Below, piece by piece: positions 36,750 to 48,999 of a DNA stretch of 64,000 nt. The stretch covers positions 27,175,778 through 27,239,777 of the forward strand of contig NC_066849.1 of NCBI RefSeq assembly GCF_001640805.2, written 5' to 3'. Each line of letters starts with the position of its first letter. Positions within the stretch are counted from its first letter, which is position 1. The notes under the pieces are model-generated. The model worked only from the letters and a program-made list of their open reading frames with translations. It had not been told where the DNA came from and ran no database searches. The stretch comes from Lates calcarifer (lineage: Eukaryota; Chordata; Actinopteri; Centropomidae). The position numbers were made by a program, and so were the translations under genes.

Positions 36750-37025
36750 AGGAGAGGAGGAGAGAGGAGAGGAGGGGAGGAAACGAAGAAACAAAGATAG
36801 AGGAGAGGAAGAGAGGAGGAGGAGATAAGACAGAAGCAGAGAGGAAAGAGGAGAAGGAGGAGAGAGGAGAGGAGGAACCAAGAGAGGGAAGGAAATGAGA
36901 GGGAAGAGGAGAGGAAACAAGGAGAGGGCAAGAAACAAAGATAGAGGAGAGAAAGATAGAGGAGGAGATAAGAGACGAGAGGAGGGAATAATGGAGGGAA
37001 AGAGGAGAGGAAAGGAGAGGAGGAG
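36750..37025. repeat. Polypurine tract
   Basis: About 275 bp of almost only A and G, built of GAGGAGA/GGAAA variants. The Ser/Leu-rich antisense frames here are artefacts. Confidence 0.85.
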
Positions 37026-37117
37026 CAGCGTCTGAGAGTCTAAAACTTCGGCTGGGAAACAGGAAGTGGTTCGTGGGTTCAGGCGGCGCCGCAGGAAGTT
37101 CTCATGGTTTGTGCTGT

Positions 37118-37150
37118 TTACACTGAGTGATCACTTTATTAGGAACACTT
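37118..37150. mobile_element. Probable transposon terminus
   Basis: GTGATCACTTTATTAGGAACACTT resembles the widespread vertebrate DNA-transposon end that reads CACTTTATTAGGTACAC. Only the terminus is recognisable. Confidence 0.35.
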
Positions 37151-37469
37151 CGCTTCCTCTCAGACTTTGTGGTCGTTTCTTTTGTCCGTGACGTTTCCCC
37201 AACTTTAACTCGGTGTTTACTACTGTTACCGTGACAACGGAGGTCCGGTACCACTGCTGACCTCACTGCGGTGCCCTGGAGCAAGGCAGCCCCCCCCTTT
37301 CTGTAGGACAAACAAACAGGACTCTGATGATAAGAATATAGATCGTCCTGCTGATGGACGGGGTTTCCAAAGGATGACAGCAGGGGTCGACCGCTCAATG
37401 GCCACACACACACACACACACAGGACCTTCCCTCTGCTGCCTCCCTCCCTCCCTCCCTCCCTCTCTTCT

Positions 37470-37665
37470 ATAACCCGCTCTGCGGCTTCCTGCTAATTAA
37501 ATTCCTGCGCTGTCCATTAGACGGATAGAGTGAGCGGGACTGCTGACTCAACACAGGTAGGGCAGCTCCTCGCCGTAATGGCTCGGAGAGCTCGAGTGCC
37601 CGAGCAATTCATTTGGCCGCCCCGTTTTTACACATCCCTGGGTCACCGCAGGCTTTCAAGGGTGC
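37470..37665. promoter_or_regulatory. Candidate conserved non-coding element, intron 2
   Basis: About 195 bp of unique sequence (CTGCTAATTAAATTCCTGCG, GAGCAATTCATTTGGCCGCC) flanked on both sides by simple purine or pyrimidine repeats. It has TAATTA and TTGGCC motifs. A frame is open over part of it but is not protein-like. Confidence 0.35.
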
Positions 37666-38239
37666 AGAGAGGGGGCGGAGAGAGGGAGGGGAGGGAGAGA
37701 GAGGGAGAGAGAGGGAGGGTTATAAGCTAATACCGTCAAAACGCTTTAATTCTAAAACGGACACTCGGCAAGGCTGTGTCCTCTAAAATGTACTGACATG
37801 CTCTTTCTATAGGCTCTCTCCCCCCTCCTCTCTCCCTCCCTCTCTCTCCCCCTCTCTCCCTCTGGGCTGCAGGACTTGTTCGCTTCTCGCCCCGTCACCT
37901 GGATGTGGACGATTATCGTTTGAAAAATTGTAAATATCAGTTTCGGTTCGAGCCTCAACAAGTCGTCATACCTGAACCGTGAAGAGAGACGAGTGTTTTC
38001 TGGTGTGACTCCTCTGAGGAGCCGGTTCACTGTCTGAAGAGCTTGTTGCATGATCGAATTGTTCAGGAAAACCCTGATTAGGGCAAGGTTCGTGTCCGAC
38101 CACTTTCAGGAATCAATGTCGAACCGTTCACACCCTGATCGGATCAGATCGCTCCACCGTTGAGCGTATATCATGGTTGTACGATGTAGAGCGTAACAGT
38201 TCATTTCTAATGAAGCTCAGGCAACTGAAACTTCTCTTC

Positions 38240-38471
38240 AGATTAGTGATTGGTGCAGCGTCAGCAGTAAAATGGAAGCGTTACCGGACCTTTGTGGTGA
38301 TCGATTTACGATGATTTCGACTTACCTGTAGATCCACGGTCATGAGATCTGGGTAGTGACCGAAAGAACGAGATCGAGGAGTTTCCTTCTACCTTCCTTC
38401 TAGACCCAGAACTCCTGGAGGAGCTGGAAAACGTTGCTTAGCCTGATCAGTGGAAGAAAATGGATGGATGG
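38240..38471 (+). pseudogene. Relic 3' end of a non-LTR retrotransposon (LINE)
   Basis: The segment GGTCATGAGATCTGGGTAGTGACCGAAAGAACGAGATCG (38339-38377) translates to GHEIWVVTERTRS. This matches the conserved GHELWVxTERxRSR stretch near the end of a fish LINE ORF2. It is preceded by GCGTTACCGGACCTTTGTGGTG, a fit to the same ORF further upstream. Downstream, GAACTCCTGGAGGAGCTGGAA and the terminal GGAAGAAAATGGATGGATGG match the typical 3' end with (ATGG)n. Large internal deletions and frameshifts show it is dead. The family name is uncertain. Confidence 0.75.
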
Positions 38472-39344
38472 TAGAAACCATCATTGACTGTTGGTAGATG
38501 TCAGGATTCAAAGGTTTGTGTTGCTTTTTCTGTTGCCTTTAGTCACATGACCAGAAGAACATGCTCCAACCTTTAGTTTAATTGGACAATAACAGTTAAA
38601 CTGCTCGGTGCATCATGCATCCGATAGAGTCGAAAAAGTTTGATCGGAAACTTTGTAACTGAAGAAATAAGTTTCTCTTCTTCATATTTGATGTTACAGA
38701 TACTCTCTGATCAGTAACTAAAATAAAAAAAAGATCTTTGAAGATCTTTGCAGTCGGGAAGATTCAGGAAACATTGGTGATGTTGGGACGGTGCGTTCAC
38801 TGACTGTCAGACAAGTTTGGACTGAACATGACAGAAACATCAGAGTGAGTCTGAGCTGCAGAGTTTATCTCTGCTTTATGAGGCATTTAATTAGATTCAG
38901 ACTCATGACTGATCAATAACTGTATGGTTAATGGAGAGTTGTTATATATTATGAAACATTTCAATTACTTCTTCCTTCGTCTCTTAAAACATTTATTTAG
39001 TTGTAAGTCAGATTTTCTTGCTGCTTTTCGCCTGTAAATGATCAAATTCAGCTTTTTAATCCATAAATATTTTTACTTTAATCTTAATAAAACAAGTCTA
39101 AGGGATTTCCAGAGTATACAAATCCACTCAGGCGTGCCGGATTATGTTTTTTAGTTTTGGTTGCAGCTTCACGCAGAAAACTCTCCATATGATGGGTTTA
39201 TTTTGGATTTGTGAGGAATAAATCAGGATTTCAAGGACTTTGAATGTTGTCAGGCAGGTGAATCTGCAGCACAGTGTTGTCTGTCCCTGCTGTAACTTCA
39301 CACCTCCCTCCCATCCCTCCCTCGGGGGAGTTGGGGTGGGTTCA

Positions 39345-39430
39345 GGGGCCTGTATGCAAGATCGCAGCAAGTACTATTTAGGAAGTGACAGCTAATAAAC
39401 AATGAAGAATTTACGTGAGCGCTGCAGGAC
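39345..39430. promoter_or_regulatory. Candidate conserved non-coding element, intron 2
   Basis: Unique block with GACAGCTAATAAACAATGAAG, holding a SOX-type AACAATG and TAAT. No ORF. Confidence 0.25.
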
Positions 39431-40974
39431 GGACGGACGGATAGAGGGGAGGAGGAGAGGAGCTGCTGACTGGACGCTCCGACGCCTCCGTCACTCGACA
39501 CAACAGAGCGGGTTTATGGCCTCATCTACAAACTCTGTAACACCGGAGAGGCGTTTATTATAGTGCAGCTCGAGGTGGGGAGGGGGGAGGTTATAGGAGG
39601 GAGGTGTTCCTGCAGTATCAGCCTCAGAGACAACGTCAGCGAACTGCCCGAGTATTTCTGTCCCAGTTACAGAGGTAGTCGACTCGACAACTCGTTGTGT
39701 TTCATTTGTAGGTTCAGATACAGATTTACCAGGAGCTGAATCCTCCTCCTCTCCAAAACAAACAGACCTGATGATTAAAATCAGCAAAAACACTGAATGA
39801 AACAGTTTCAGGTTAGAAATTCGAACTGCAAAACATTCAAAACAGATTTTCTGGCCGTCGAGATGCGAAGAACCGGGTCCTGAAATTAGGCACCAGTTCT
39901 GAACCAGACCTCAAACTGCATTGGTGTAAAAAAGGGGTATAAGACCAAATGTTCTGCTCCAAATGTGGGAAGGATTAGTTCATAGAGAAGTCACTCTGCA
40001 GAGCTTCAAGTCTGCTTTAGGAAATCAAAAACCATCAGGGTCTAACGTGACGTTACTCACTGAGTAAACAAACCAAAGAAAGAAGAAAGATTTAAACTAA
40101 ATTAACCCAGAGTGAGATGCTTTTATTATGAAGTCGAACACATTAAGACACTGAGCTGAGAAAACGTCAAAGGTCAGAAACTGTCTGTAAGGTTAAGAGA
40201 GAGGTCAACTACAACTCCCAGGGTGCTTTGCTGTGAGAAACGTCCAGAGATCTTCAGAGGTCAGAGGGTGAGATTTGTAGATTTGAACTGAACTCGTTTA
40301 GAAACAGTTCAGCAGCTTCTCCGAGGCTCATGGGTAATGTAGTTTGATTTGGCTGTTTGTTATTTTTTTTTCCCAGCAGCCTTCAGGAGGTTCTCAGACC
40401 TCCTCCTCCTCCTCCTCCTCCATCCTCGGCCTCCTCTATTATGTGACTAAAAGGAGAGCTCCTTCACCCTCTCCTCCCCCCACATCCTTGAAGATTGGCT
40501 CTTAAAGTCCCGCTTCTCTCCCCCTCCCTCCCTCCCCCTCCCTCTCCACCCTCCTCCCCCTCCGACTCCGAACAAACAAGAAATTAGAAAAAACAACAAC
40601 AACAACAACATCCCGTCGCCGCCTCTTCTTCCTCATTAGCATGTCAATCGCTGCTCTGCCTCGCTGTTCTCCATCGCCGGGTGAGGAGTGGGAGGGTGGT
40701 GGTGGGGGGAGGAGGGGTGAGAGGTGGGGGGTGAGGGGGTCGTCTTTCTTCCTCCTCTTCTTCGTCACAGTTACATCCAACAAACGGTGTGGAGCTGAGA
40801 GAGAGGATGGAGGGAAGGAGGAGAGGATGGAGTGAAGGAGGAGAGGAGGAAGGAGGGAGGCAGAGGAGTGCAGCTGCCTCCTCATTCCCACAGTCTGTCT
40901 TCCTCCAGGCTGGTTTGTTCTGGTCCAGACTTCATTCACTTTTTCGCCTAATTAACATCTCATCTGCATAACTT

Positions 40975-41160
40975 GTTGCTGTCTCCCCCCCCCCACCCCC
41001 ACCCCCCCTGAAACAATGGCCGCCAGACCGAAGAGAGACTTAATCCAGAAAGCCTCTGTGGTGCAGATAAAAGCGATCTGTGCTGTTGAACCACTCGCCT
41101 TTCTCCTCACCAATTAAAACTCCTCTCGGCGGCGGTGGCGGCGGCGGAGCTCTGAGACGC
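40975..41160. promoter_or_regulatory. Candidate conserved non-coding element, intron 2
   Basis: Starts after a C-rich run and carries AACAATGGCCGCCAG (SOX-like AACAAT) and GACTTAATCC, then CACCAATTAAAAC. It ends in a (GGC)n-like stretch. No coding frame. Confidence 0.3.
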
Positions 41161-41582
41161 TCCCTCACAGCTCGCGGGTCACGCCATCGACCGACAGGAA
41201 GTGTGTGAACGGTGCTTCGCTCCTTGACCCTCCTCCGTTTGGAGGTTTTCTGCTTTTTATTTCCTCTTTACCTGCTGCGTTTTTTTTGAGGAAATTCCTC
41301 TAAAAATCCTGCAGGTTTGTGGAGGATCTCCGAGGACTCAGGAGGTCGTGTGAATCAGGAGCGAAGAAGCGTTTTTGTTTTGCTCAGATTTAATCCTCGA
41401 GTTTATGATTCAAAACAACAGAGTGAAAGTGTCGGTTTTGTTTTTCTGAGCTCAGTGGAAGGTGAGCGGCGGGTCGGAGGAGGAGGAGGAGGAGGGTTTC
41501 CAGGTTTCAGGATCTCCTGGAGATGTGAGCCAGATGTTGGAGCGCCGGGGTTTGGTTGGCGAGCTGTCACAACCCCTGCCTC

Positions 41583-41698
41583 GATACCACACACACAAAC
41601 ACACACACACAGACACACACAGACATGACCGCAACTCCCGACCGTCCTCAAGGTCAATGCCCCACACTCTGCACACACACACACACACACACACACAC
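41583..41698. repeat. (CA)n microsatellites
   Basis: Interrupted CA arrays near 41583-41622 and a clean array at 41671-41698. Confidence 0.9.
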
Positions 41699-43369
41699 TT
41701 CCTCTCACCTTTAATAAACAGGGAGTCCTGTCCAGAAACATCTCTGCTCACCTGAAGAAATCTGAACAAGTTTCTCTAAAAACTGAGATTATTGTTATCA
41801 TTTATTATTTATCTGTTTGTTCACGTATTAAACTCGAGCCCTCGTCGCTCCCGGCCAATCACAGGGCAGGAAAGAGTTCAGCTCAGAGCAGGACACGGCA
41901 GAAAAGAACTGATCGGAAAATGCTGAGACAAAGTTCTTTAAAGCAGCAGAGCAGCACATGTAGCATCAGGGCAACAATCAGGTCCAGGTTTTATTAATAA
42001 TGTGAGGTGCAGGGTGTTAATTCATGCAGAAAAACGTATTCACCTCCTCACAGTATAAAACAATCAGCCCTGATACCTGCTGTTTACAGGTGAACATCTT
42101 GGAGATCTTTTGTCCCTTTCTGCAGAAAATGGTTCATTTTAAATATTAGTTTGTCCAGAATTTGTATTTTCTGCACCAAGACATAAATTTTGTGGTCTGA
42201 CTGTGAATGTTTGTGTAAAACGTTCACATGCAGCTCAACAGACGTGTTCACTTATATAAACGAACCTCTGGTGTTTTTTCCGTTTGTTTTTTGGTCGTCT
42301 TTGCACCTCGTTCAGTCTCGTTCGTTCATTTGTTCCTGTTTGTCTTTCGTGCTGTTTTCTGCTCTGAAAACTTTAAAATCAAGGTTTAGTGAACTAACTG
42401 GCTGAAAGGAAGAACAAATAAGTGAGACGGAGGCTTGATCGAGTGTCGGTGCCAAGCTAAAGGCTTTAAATGCTTCATTAGGTGTTTGAGTATCGTCTCC
42501 GTCCTCACAGTGTTTTCTAAGATTTTTAAGAATCTCTATGCTGAAAACTTTAAAGTTCAGTTTTATTTTGTGGTAAATTCTGGGCTGGAACCGTCCTTCA
42601 TTTGTTTCTCGAGAAAACCAACTTGCAGACACTTGAAAGTTGCTGTAAACACATCATGTCCACTTCAGCTGAACGAGAGACTTTAAAGAGAAAAACTTCT
42701 AAAGTAAAAACTTCAACGCTCACGTCCAACGTTCAGTTTTCTTTCTAATTTGCTTCCATTCATTTCACATTTTCACATCAGCCTGCAGAGATTTAGGTTT
42801 TGTGTTGTCGGTGAATCAGACTCTGTCGTCTTTTTGCATCGAACCAGTTTCTGTTCTAAATGTAGAACCTGAACCTTCAGTTCCTGATCAGCTGTGATTT
42901 AGAGTAAACCCTGTGAAGTTTAAAGGCTGTGAGTGAGAGCAGCGGCGTGGATCTCTAACTCTCCTCTGAACGTGGTTTATTTTACTCTGGGCTTTAACCT
43001 CTTTATCCTGTAAAAACCTCCAGTGTTTCGTCTCGCTGCAGAAGCTCCGGGCTGCAGCTCTCCTCCTCTCTTTATGTTTTATGTATATTCAACGTTTCCT
43101 GACTCAGACGCCGCTGAGCCTGGGCGAAGCGTCGTCTCTGCAGCAGCAGCAGCAGCAGGTCTGGGTGCTGATGATGAGATGCAGCGACCGTCGCTCGTCC
43201 TGAAAACTGAAGCCACTTGATTTTACTCCTCTGCTCCTTCTCTCTGTCGTTACCTCAACTTCACAACTCCCTCCCTCCCTCCTGTCTCCCTCTTTCTCGT
43301 GGGGGTGATTCAGCATTCAGGGGAGAGAGGAGTTGTTGGGGGAGAAGGGGGGAGGAGAGAAAGTGATAT

Positions 43370-43455
43370 TTCTATTTTGTGGGCCGGTCCTGCAGCCGGG
43401 CTGAGCTGAAATGACAGGCTTAGGGGTGTATTATTACCCCTGTAGCCTCCTGCTC
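43370..43455. promoter_or_regulatory. Candidate conserved non-coding element, intron 2
   Basis: Unique block with GCTTAGGGGTGTATTATTACCCC between purine-rich tracts; this holds a near-palindromic GGGGTGTATTATTACCCC word. Confidence 0.3.
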
Positions 43456-43619
43456 CTCCTCTCACTGCAGAGGGAGGAGGAGGAGGGGGTGAGGGAGGGG
43501 GGAGGAGGATAATTTGTGTGGCTGTAGCCGAGCTGCTCTCTCCTGACCTGAGGAATAACTCACAGCGGCAGCAGCCTCAGTTTGTTTTCTGGTGCGTGAG
43601 GAGAAACTCCAGCTCCTCT

Positions 43620-44040
43620 TCTTTTACTGCCCAGTTATTATCCTGCTCCCTCCTCCCCCCTGCTCCTCCTCTCTACGCTTCCTCCTTCTCTCTGCTGTCC
43701 ATCATTTTTCCTCCTTTCCTCTCTCCTCTTCCCATGTTTTCTCTCCTCCTATTTGTGTTCCCCGTTTTTCTCCTCCCCCTCCTCTCGTCTCCTCTCACTG
43801 CTTCCCCTGCTCCTCTCCCCTCTTTTTCTTATTTCCCTTCTTCTCTTCTCTCCTCTCTATTTTTCTTTCCCCTCCTCTCGTCACCTTGTCTCCTCTCCTT
43901 CCTCTTTTCTGTCCTCTTGTCACCTTGTTTCCTCTTCTTCCCTGATTTCTCTCCTCTCCTCTCTCCTCTCCTCCTCTCCTCTCCTCTCCTCCTCTCCTCT
44001 CCTCTCCTCCCTCCTCCTGTGTCAGCAGCTCTTCTGTTAG
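43620..44040. repeat. Polypyrimidine tract with CTCCT minisatellite
   Basis: About 420 bp of C and T on the + strand, ending in (CTCCT)n units near 43950-44015. It creates the long spurious 232-residue frame at 43518-44216. Confidence 0.9.
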
Positions 44041-44215
44041 CAGCAGTATTCAGGCTCCAAGGGCTTTTGGGGGAGACGGGCTTTAAGATGCCACCGGAGC
44101 AATTAGCTGCAGGCTCTATTAAAGCCTCCCCCACCTCCCCCTCCTCCCCCCTCCTCTTCCTCCCTGTACCCCCTTCACGCCCTGCACTTAAATCACACTC
44201 TGCCAGCCGTCTTTA
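44040..44215. promoter_or_regulatory. Candidate conserved non-coding element, intron 2
   Basis: Unique block with AGCAATTAGCTGCAGGCTC and GCTCTATTAAAGCC directly after the polypyrimidine tract. It contains AATTA homeodomain cores. Confidence 0.25.
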
Positions 44216-44543
44216 AGGTGGTATGACTCCCTCCTCCTCCTCCTCCTCGGTCTCTGTCTGCAGTTTCCTCTCTGGTTCGGCTGAAACAGGACGAGCAGAT
44301 CTCTGATCAGTTTTAAATTTATTTTCTTATTTTACAAACGTTCACTTTGTGTGGATTCAGATTCAGTTCAGGCTGAAGATGTGATTTCAGACGACAGTTT
44401 GCTGCAGCGTCGTCGTCGCTCTGGTTCCTGCTGATCAATGAGACGATTGAACAGACGTCTAATGTGAATTCATGTATTCAGTTATCAGAAGAGTCGCAGT
44501 ATTGATCCGTGTACAGACACAGTCACATGCATTTTAGTCTGAG

Positions 44544-44640
44544 CACCAGAGGTGGAAGTAACGAGGTACATTTACTCTTCTTACTTGGACTTTGTTGAGT
44601 GTTTTTCAGTCGTAACAGAAGTAGGTTTCAACAGTGAGGA
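44544..44640. mobile_element. Terminal fragment of a teleost DNA-transposon-like repeat
   Basis: ACCAGAGGTGGAAGTAACGAGGTACATTTACT is a decayed form of the common fish repeat start (CAGTGGTGGAAxGTAACxAAGTACATTTACT). It pairs in type with the right-end fragment at 4965-5040. Called from memory. Confidence 0.5.
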
Positions 44641-45674
44641 GGAGAAACTTTGAACCTCAAACAGAAGCAGATTCAGGGTGAGAGTCCTGCACCGGGTCAG
44701 GTACCTGCAAAAAATCTAACGGGAAAAAAAGAACTAAATGCAGGCAGGCTGTGGGTGGGAACAGAAGTGGTATTTAGTAGTAAAGCAGAAAAACCTGAGA
44801 GTGAAGTTTTATCTCATTATCTAAATTTAAAGAGACTTCAAAGAGTGAAAACAACAGTCACATAAAGACCTGAAACCCAGAGTCTGATTCTGTTTCTGTG
44901 GCGTTTCGCTCAGATTTTAACTGCACTGTGTATAACAGCTGATAACCTGCTGAACTGAGGCTTCACCCACACAATTTTATTCTTTATTCTTTCATGCAAA
45001 ACTTTTCTACTGTGATTATTATTCCTGGTCACACCTTTATTCCCGTCTCATCCCAGTCATGTGATGAAAAACCTGTCCGACTCTAATTCAGACACTCGTT
45101 TCAGTTTGAAGATTCGATGTTAAAGATTTTTTCCTCTGTGCAGAGATGTTAGAGGTTTAAATCCCAGATCTTCCTTTTCACATCAGGAGGTGACGTCCAC
45201 AAGAGGACGAGTACTGGAGGATCTGACCTGTCGTAGCACAGGTAGAACCAGGTTTAGATTTAGTTACCGCTAAGCCTTCCACTAACAGGCCACGACATCG
45301 CCTGAATGTCTCGGCTGTCGATCACAGGAAGAGGATGCAGACAGGGTCTGGTTTTTGTCTCGTGATTGGTCCTCAGAGGATCTGAAGAGCCGCCCAGAAA
45401 CGTCTTTTTTAGAGTTGGAAGTAGCTGCAATGACGATTTGCTCTGACCTTTAGAGGAAGTAAATCGTTTTGTTAGGAGCCTGATCTCTGACGTTTTTACT
45501 CCCTCTGAGTGTTTCTGTCTTCATCTCTGTGGATACTCAGACCAGAACATGACGCTGAACTCTTACAGAGTCTCACCTGCCTTCAGCACATTCACAGCCG
45601 CCCTGTGTGTGTGTGTGTGGTGTGTGTGTTATCATCTCAGTAAAACCCTTCGCCCGCCTTCCCACCTCTCCGTC

Positions 45675-45845
45675 GCTGAAACCTGATTAATCCTCGGCAT
45701 TGTTCGTCCCTCCATCTTGTCGTTTTGCGCCCGCCTCGGCCAAATGCAATTGAGCCGTATTTTTACAGATTGCCTCGTTGTAAATAAGTTAATTGGGCTC
45801 ATTAAGCATCCGGAGAGCAGCGCTGTGTGTGGAGGACACTCACTC
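45675..45845. promoter_or_regulatory. Candidate conserved non-coding element, intron 2
   Basis: Complex block containing CCTGATTAATCCTC (OTX/bicoid-type TAATCC in palindromic form, near 45682-45692), CGGCCAAATGCAATTGAG and AATAAGTTAATTGGGC. It has many homeodomain cores, no ORF and no repeats, so by texture it is among the best enhancer candidates here. Confidence 0.4.
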
Positions 45846-47039
45846 AGGCACAGAGAGGAGAGGAGGAGGAGGAGGAGGAGGAGGGAATAAAGAGGAAGAC
45901 ATGGAGGGAGAGGAGGCAGAGAAATCAGGGATGAGGGGTCATGACCTCAGGAGCAGAGAGAGATGACGATGTGGGTCTGATTTTTGTTTCTGCTCCTGTT
46001 TCAGATGTTTTCAGTCATGTTTCAGGTTCTCAAATCCCAGCTGTTGATCAGGCGACCACAGAGTTATTGATCACTGATAGAAATGATCCACAAACCTACA
46101 AAACGAGCTGTAATGAACCTTTTTCTGTCACTGTCGACTCTAATGTTTCTGGAAATTCAGGAGCTTAATTAAGACGTGAAGAGAAGTTTCGTGAAGTTTC
46201 TCACGTGAGACCTTCTTGAGGACTCTGTGCTGGTCAGGACTTGAGGCCGGGTCCAGATTAGAGAGGGTCAGTTTTACAGAAGAGGAAAGAAAACCAAGAC
46301 TTCCTGTCACCTTCAGGACAGAAATACAAGCTTCAACAGCAACAAACTGAAGCTCAAAAGAGACGTTGACTAATTATCGTCTGTGTAGTGAGACGTCTTT
46401 AAAATGATTTATCTGTTGTAATAAAAATTTAATAAATTACAACCAGTAAGGATGTAACTGACTACTAGGTGTGATTCAGAAAACGTGACAGGACGTAACG
46501 TGACGTTAGAAAACTGTATCGTGATGAAGTGAGCTCTGTTCTTCCACTTCTTGCATCATTATTTTCTCTGACAAAGACTTTCAAGGCTGATTAAGTCTGA
46601 AAAACTAACTATAAACAGACTGACAACACTCTGAAATACCTTAGTTACACTGGTACTCACTCTATTTAAAAAGAAATCCCTGTAATGAATGGAGTTGTAA
46701 TTGTCTCGTTCTAAAATAAGAGACAACCCCCTATCTTTCTTTCTCACTTCTCTGTTCGTTTCCGTTCAGTTTACCCTGCGAGGGAACAAAGAACAAAGTT
46801 TGTTTTCATTCCTTCCTTGGACGAATCGCGAGTGTATTGAACCGTGAACCCTGTATCGAGTATTGAACCGAATCTTGAGTTGATTGTATCGTTACAGTCC
46901 AAACACTTTCTTTTATAGATGCAGAAAATTTCAGTCTGTTTGATGTTTTGCCAGAAATCCGTCGATGTAAAATCCTGGTTTTTAGTGGATGTGATGTAGT
47001 TTAATGTCACTGAGCAGAAAGTAAAGGAGGCTGACGTGT

Positions 47040-47165
47040 GGACCAGAGAATCAGCCGCCCACGATAATCATTACAGCATTATCATATGCTATGCTAATGC
47101 AGACGGTGTAATGCGCGCCATCGTTCATTATAAAGAAGGTAAATTGCTGATTGTTGTAGTGTAAG
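47040..47165. promoter_or_regulatory. Candidate conserved element with POU octamer
   Basis: Contains CATTACAGCATTATCATATG and an octamer ATGCTAAT (47091-47098) preceded by an overlapping ATGCTATG. It then has GTGTAATGCGCGCC and TTCATTATAAAG. It is dense in POU/homeodomain words and free of repeats. Confidence 0.4.
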
Positions 47166-48169
47166 AGGGGAGGATGAGGAGGGAGAGGAGCCATTCTTCA
47201 TCGCTAACAGCCCGACAACAACAGAGCGGATCTTCCTCCAAGTTCTCCATTATCCCTAATAATGGCCAATCATCTCCCTCTCCCCCTCTTCCTCCCCCCT
47301 CTCTCTCCCTCTCCCACTGCGTCCCTCCCTCGCTCCACCTCGCCACATGATATTTAATCCGTCATCTTTGTTTTCAACACACACAGTGCAAGCTGTTGCT
47401 GGCAGGGCCTGTAAGGGCTCAGGGCCCATCTGGAGAGCGGACAGTCTTTTCTTTCTGTTGTCTGTTGTTGTGTGTGTGTTGTGTTGTGTTGTTTGTATTG
47501 GGGAGTGTAAGCTGCAGCAGCGATGCCTTCAGCCCCCCCCCCTCCCCAGCTCGTCCTCAGCAGGCCTGGTGGGTGCAGCCGCGGGACGTCACAGCAGTTT
47601 GACCACGAAATAAATCGACTGTCAAAAAGCATCTGAGAGGCGACAGAGAAAACTGAGAGAAACACAGAACCACACGTTTTAACTGTACACACATTTTATC
47701 AATTACTCCAAGATTATTTCCTGCAGCAGGTTTTATTTCTCTGCAAGTTGATTTTCATAGAAATCTACTGGGAAAGAAATCAATCTAGAAACTGATAGAA
47801 AATAAATATAAAAGTGTAAAGTCAGTGCCATAATCTTTGAGCGTTTCATGTAGAGCTGAAACAAATAGACGAATAATTGTTTAGTTGATTTCTGTTTTAT
47901 AAGTTGCTGGGTCCAGCTCCTTAAATGTAAAGATTTGCTGGTTTCCTCTGTTTTATTTTTTGGAAACTGAATATTATTGAGTTTTTCGCTGCTGATCAAA
48001 CAAAATATCTGAAGACGTCACCTCGAGCCCCAGAAAAATTAGACGTTTTTCACAGTTTTAAAAACATTTTATAGACAAAACAGATGAATTGATAATGAAA
48101 AGAGAAAAAAAAAAGTCGCAGCTTTGAAACAGTTTCGAGCCCTGTTTCCAAGACAGGAAATATTTTGTC

Positions 48170-48330
48170 TAAGTCTGTAACTTGATTTTGAAGGAACATG
48201 ATTTGTGGGGTTCCCCAAGGCTCAATCCTCGGACCTCTTCTGTTTCCATTAACCCAAAATATCCGCTGTAAAATCAACTGTTGAATTTATGCAGACGACA
48301 CATAAGTTTACCTTTACGTAAAAATAAGAA
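48170..48330 (+). pseudogene. Relic reverse transcriptase fragment (LINE)
   Basis: From 48204 one frame reads CGVPQGSILGPLLF, the conserved fingers/palm-entry motif of non-LTR reverse transcriptases. After a gap in the domain and a stop codon, the same frame reads IYADDT (48285-48302), the catalytic YADD box, followed by another stop and VYL. In intact elements these motifs are further apart, so an internal deletion is present as well as nonsense changes. Clade cannot be fixed by eye, though the L2/CR1-type wording fits. It is non-functional. Confidence 0.85.
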
Positions 48331-48999
48331 AGTTAGTGCCCTGTTTAGTCTTTAATTTAACATCTGTCAGACAAAAAAAAGAGAAGATATATTCAGAGTC
48401 TTGATTCAGTCGGACATATCGGATAAAACTGCGACCTAACCCTAACAATTCTCCAAAATTCAAGGTTCGGTTCAGACATTTATTAAAGCTAATGACCTAA
48501 TTAATTTTTACCACAGGTGTGACAATCATGATTGGACCAAAATAATCACATGATACACGCAGTCAGACAATAAAATAGGTGTAATGTGTCATATTTATGG
48601 AATATGCAGCTTTTCCTAAGTAGAAGTAGTAAAACAGATTGTTGACACACAAAACGGTGGAAATAAACGTCACAAACTAATAATCATTAACAACATATAT
48701 CGACCGTACAAACAGTGGTCCATGCATGCTGCTGAGTGCAAGTTATTTTCTACAATTTAAGTGTTTTTTATGTCTCTGAATCGTCTCCTACATGAGCTGA
48801 GACATTCTTTTAGATCCTTCAGTTTCTCAGTCGTGTTGATATTTCCACCAAAAACGCAGCTAAAACAACAGGACGTTTTTATTTCCTGAGAAAACAAGAC
48901 ACAAGGTTTAGTTTTAGTCGAAGGAAAATCAGTCTGATTTCTTCTCTCTCAGCTCAGATTGAAGAGGACTGGATGTCCATCAACATCCCCCCTCCGCTC

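Noticed and set aside
43518..44216. 232-residue + strand frame
   Set aside because: Ser/Leu/Pro low-complexity translation of a polypyrimidine tract.
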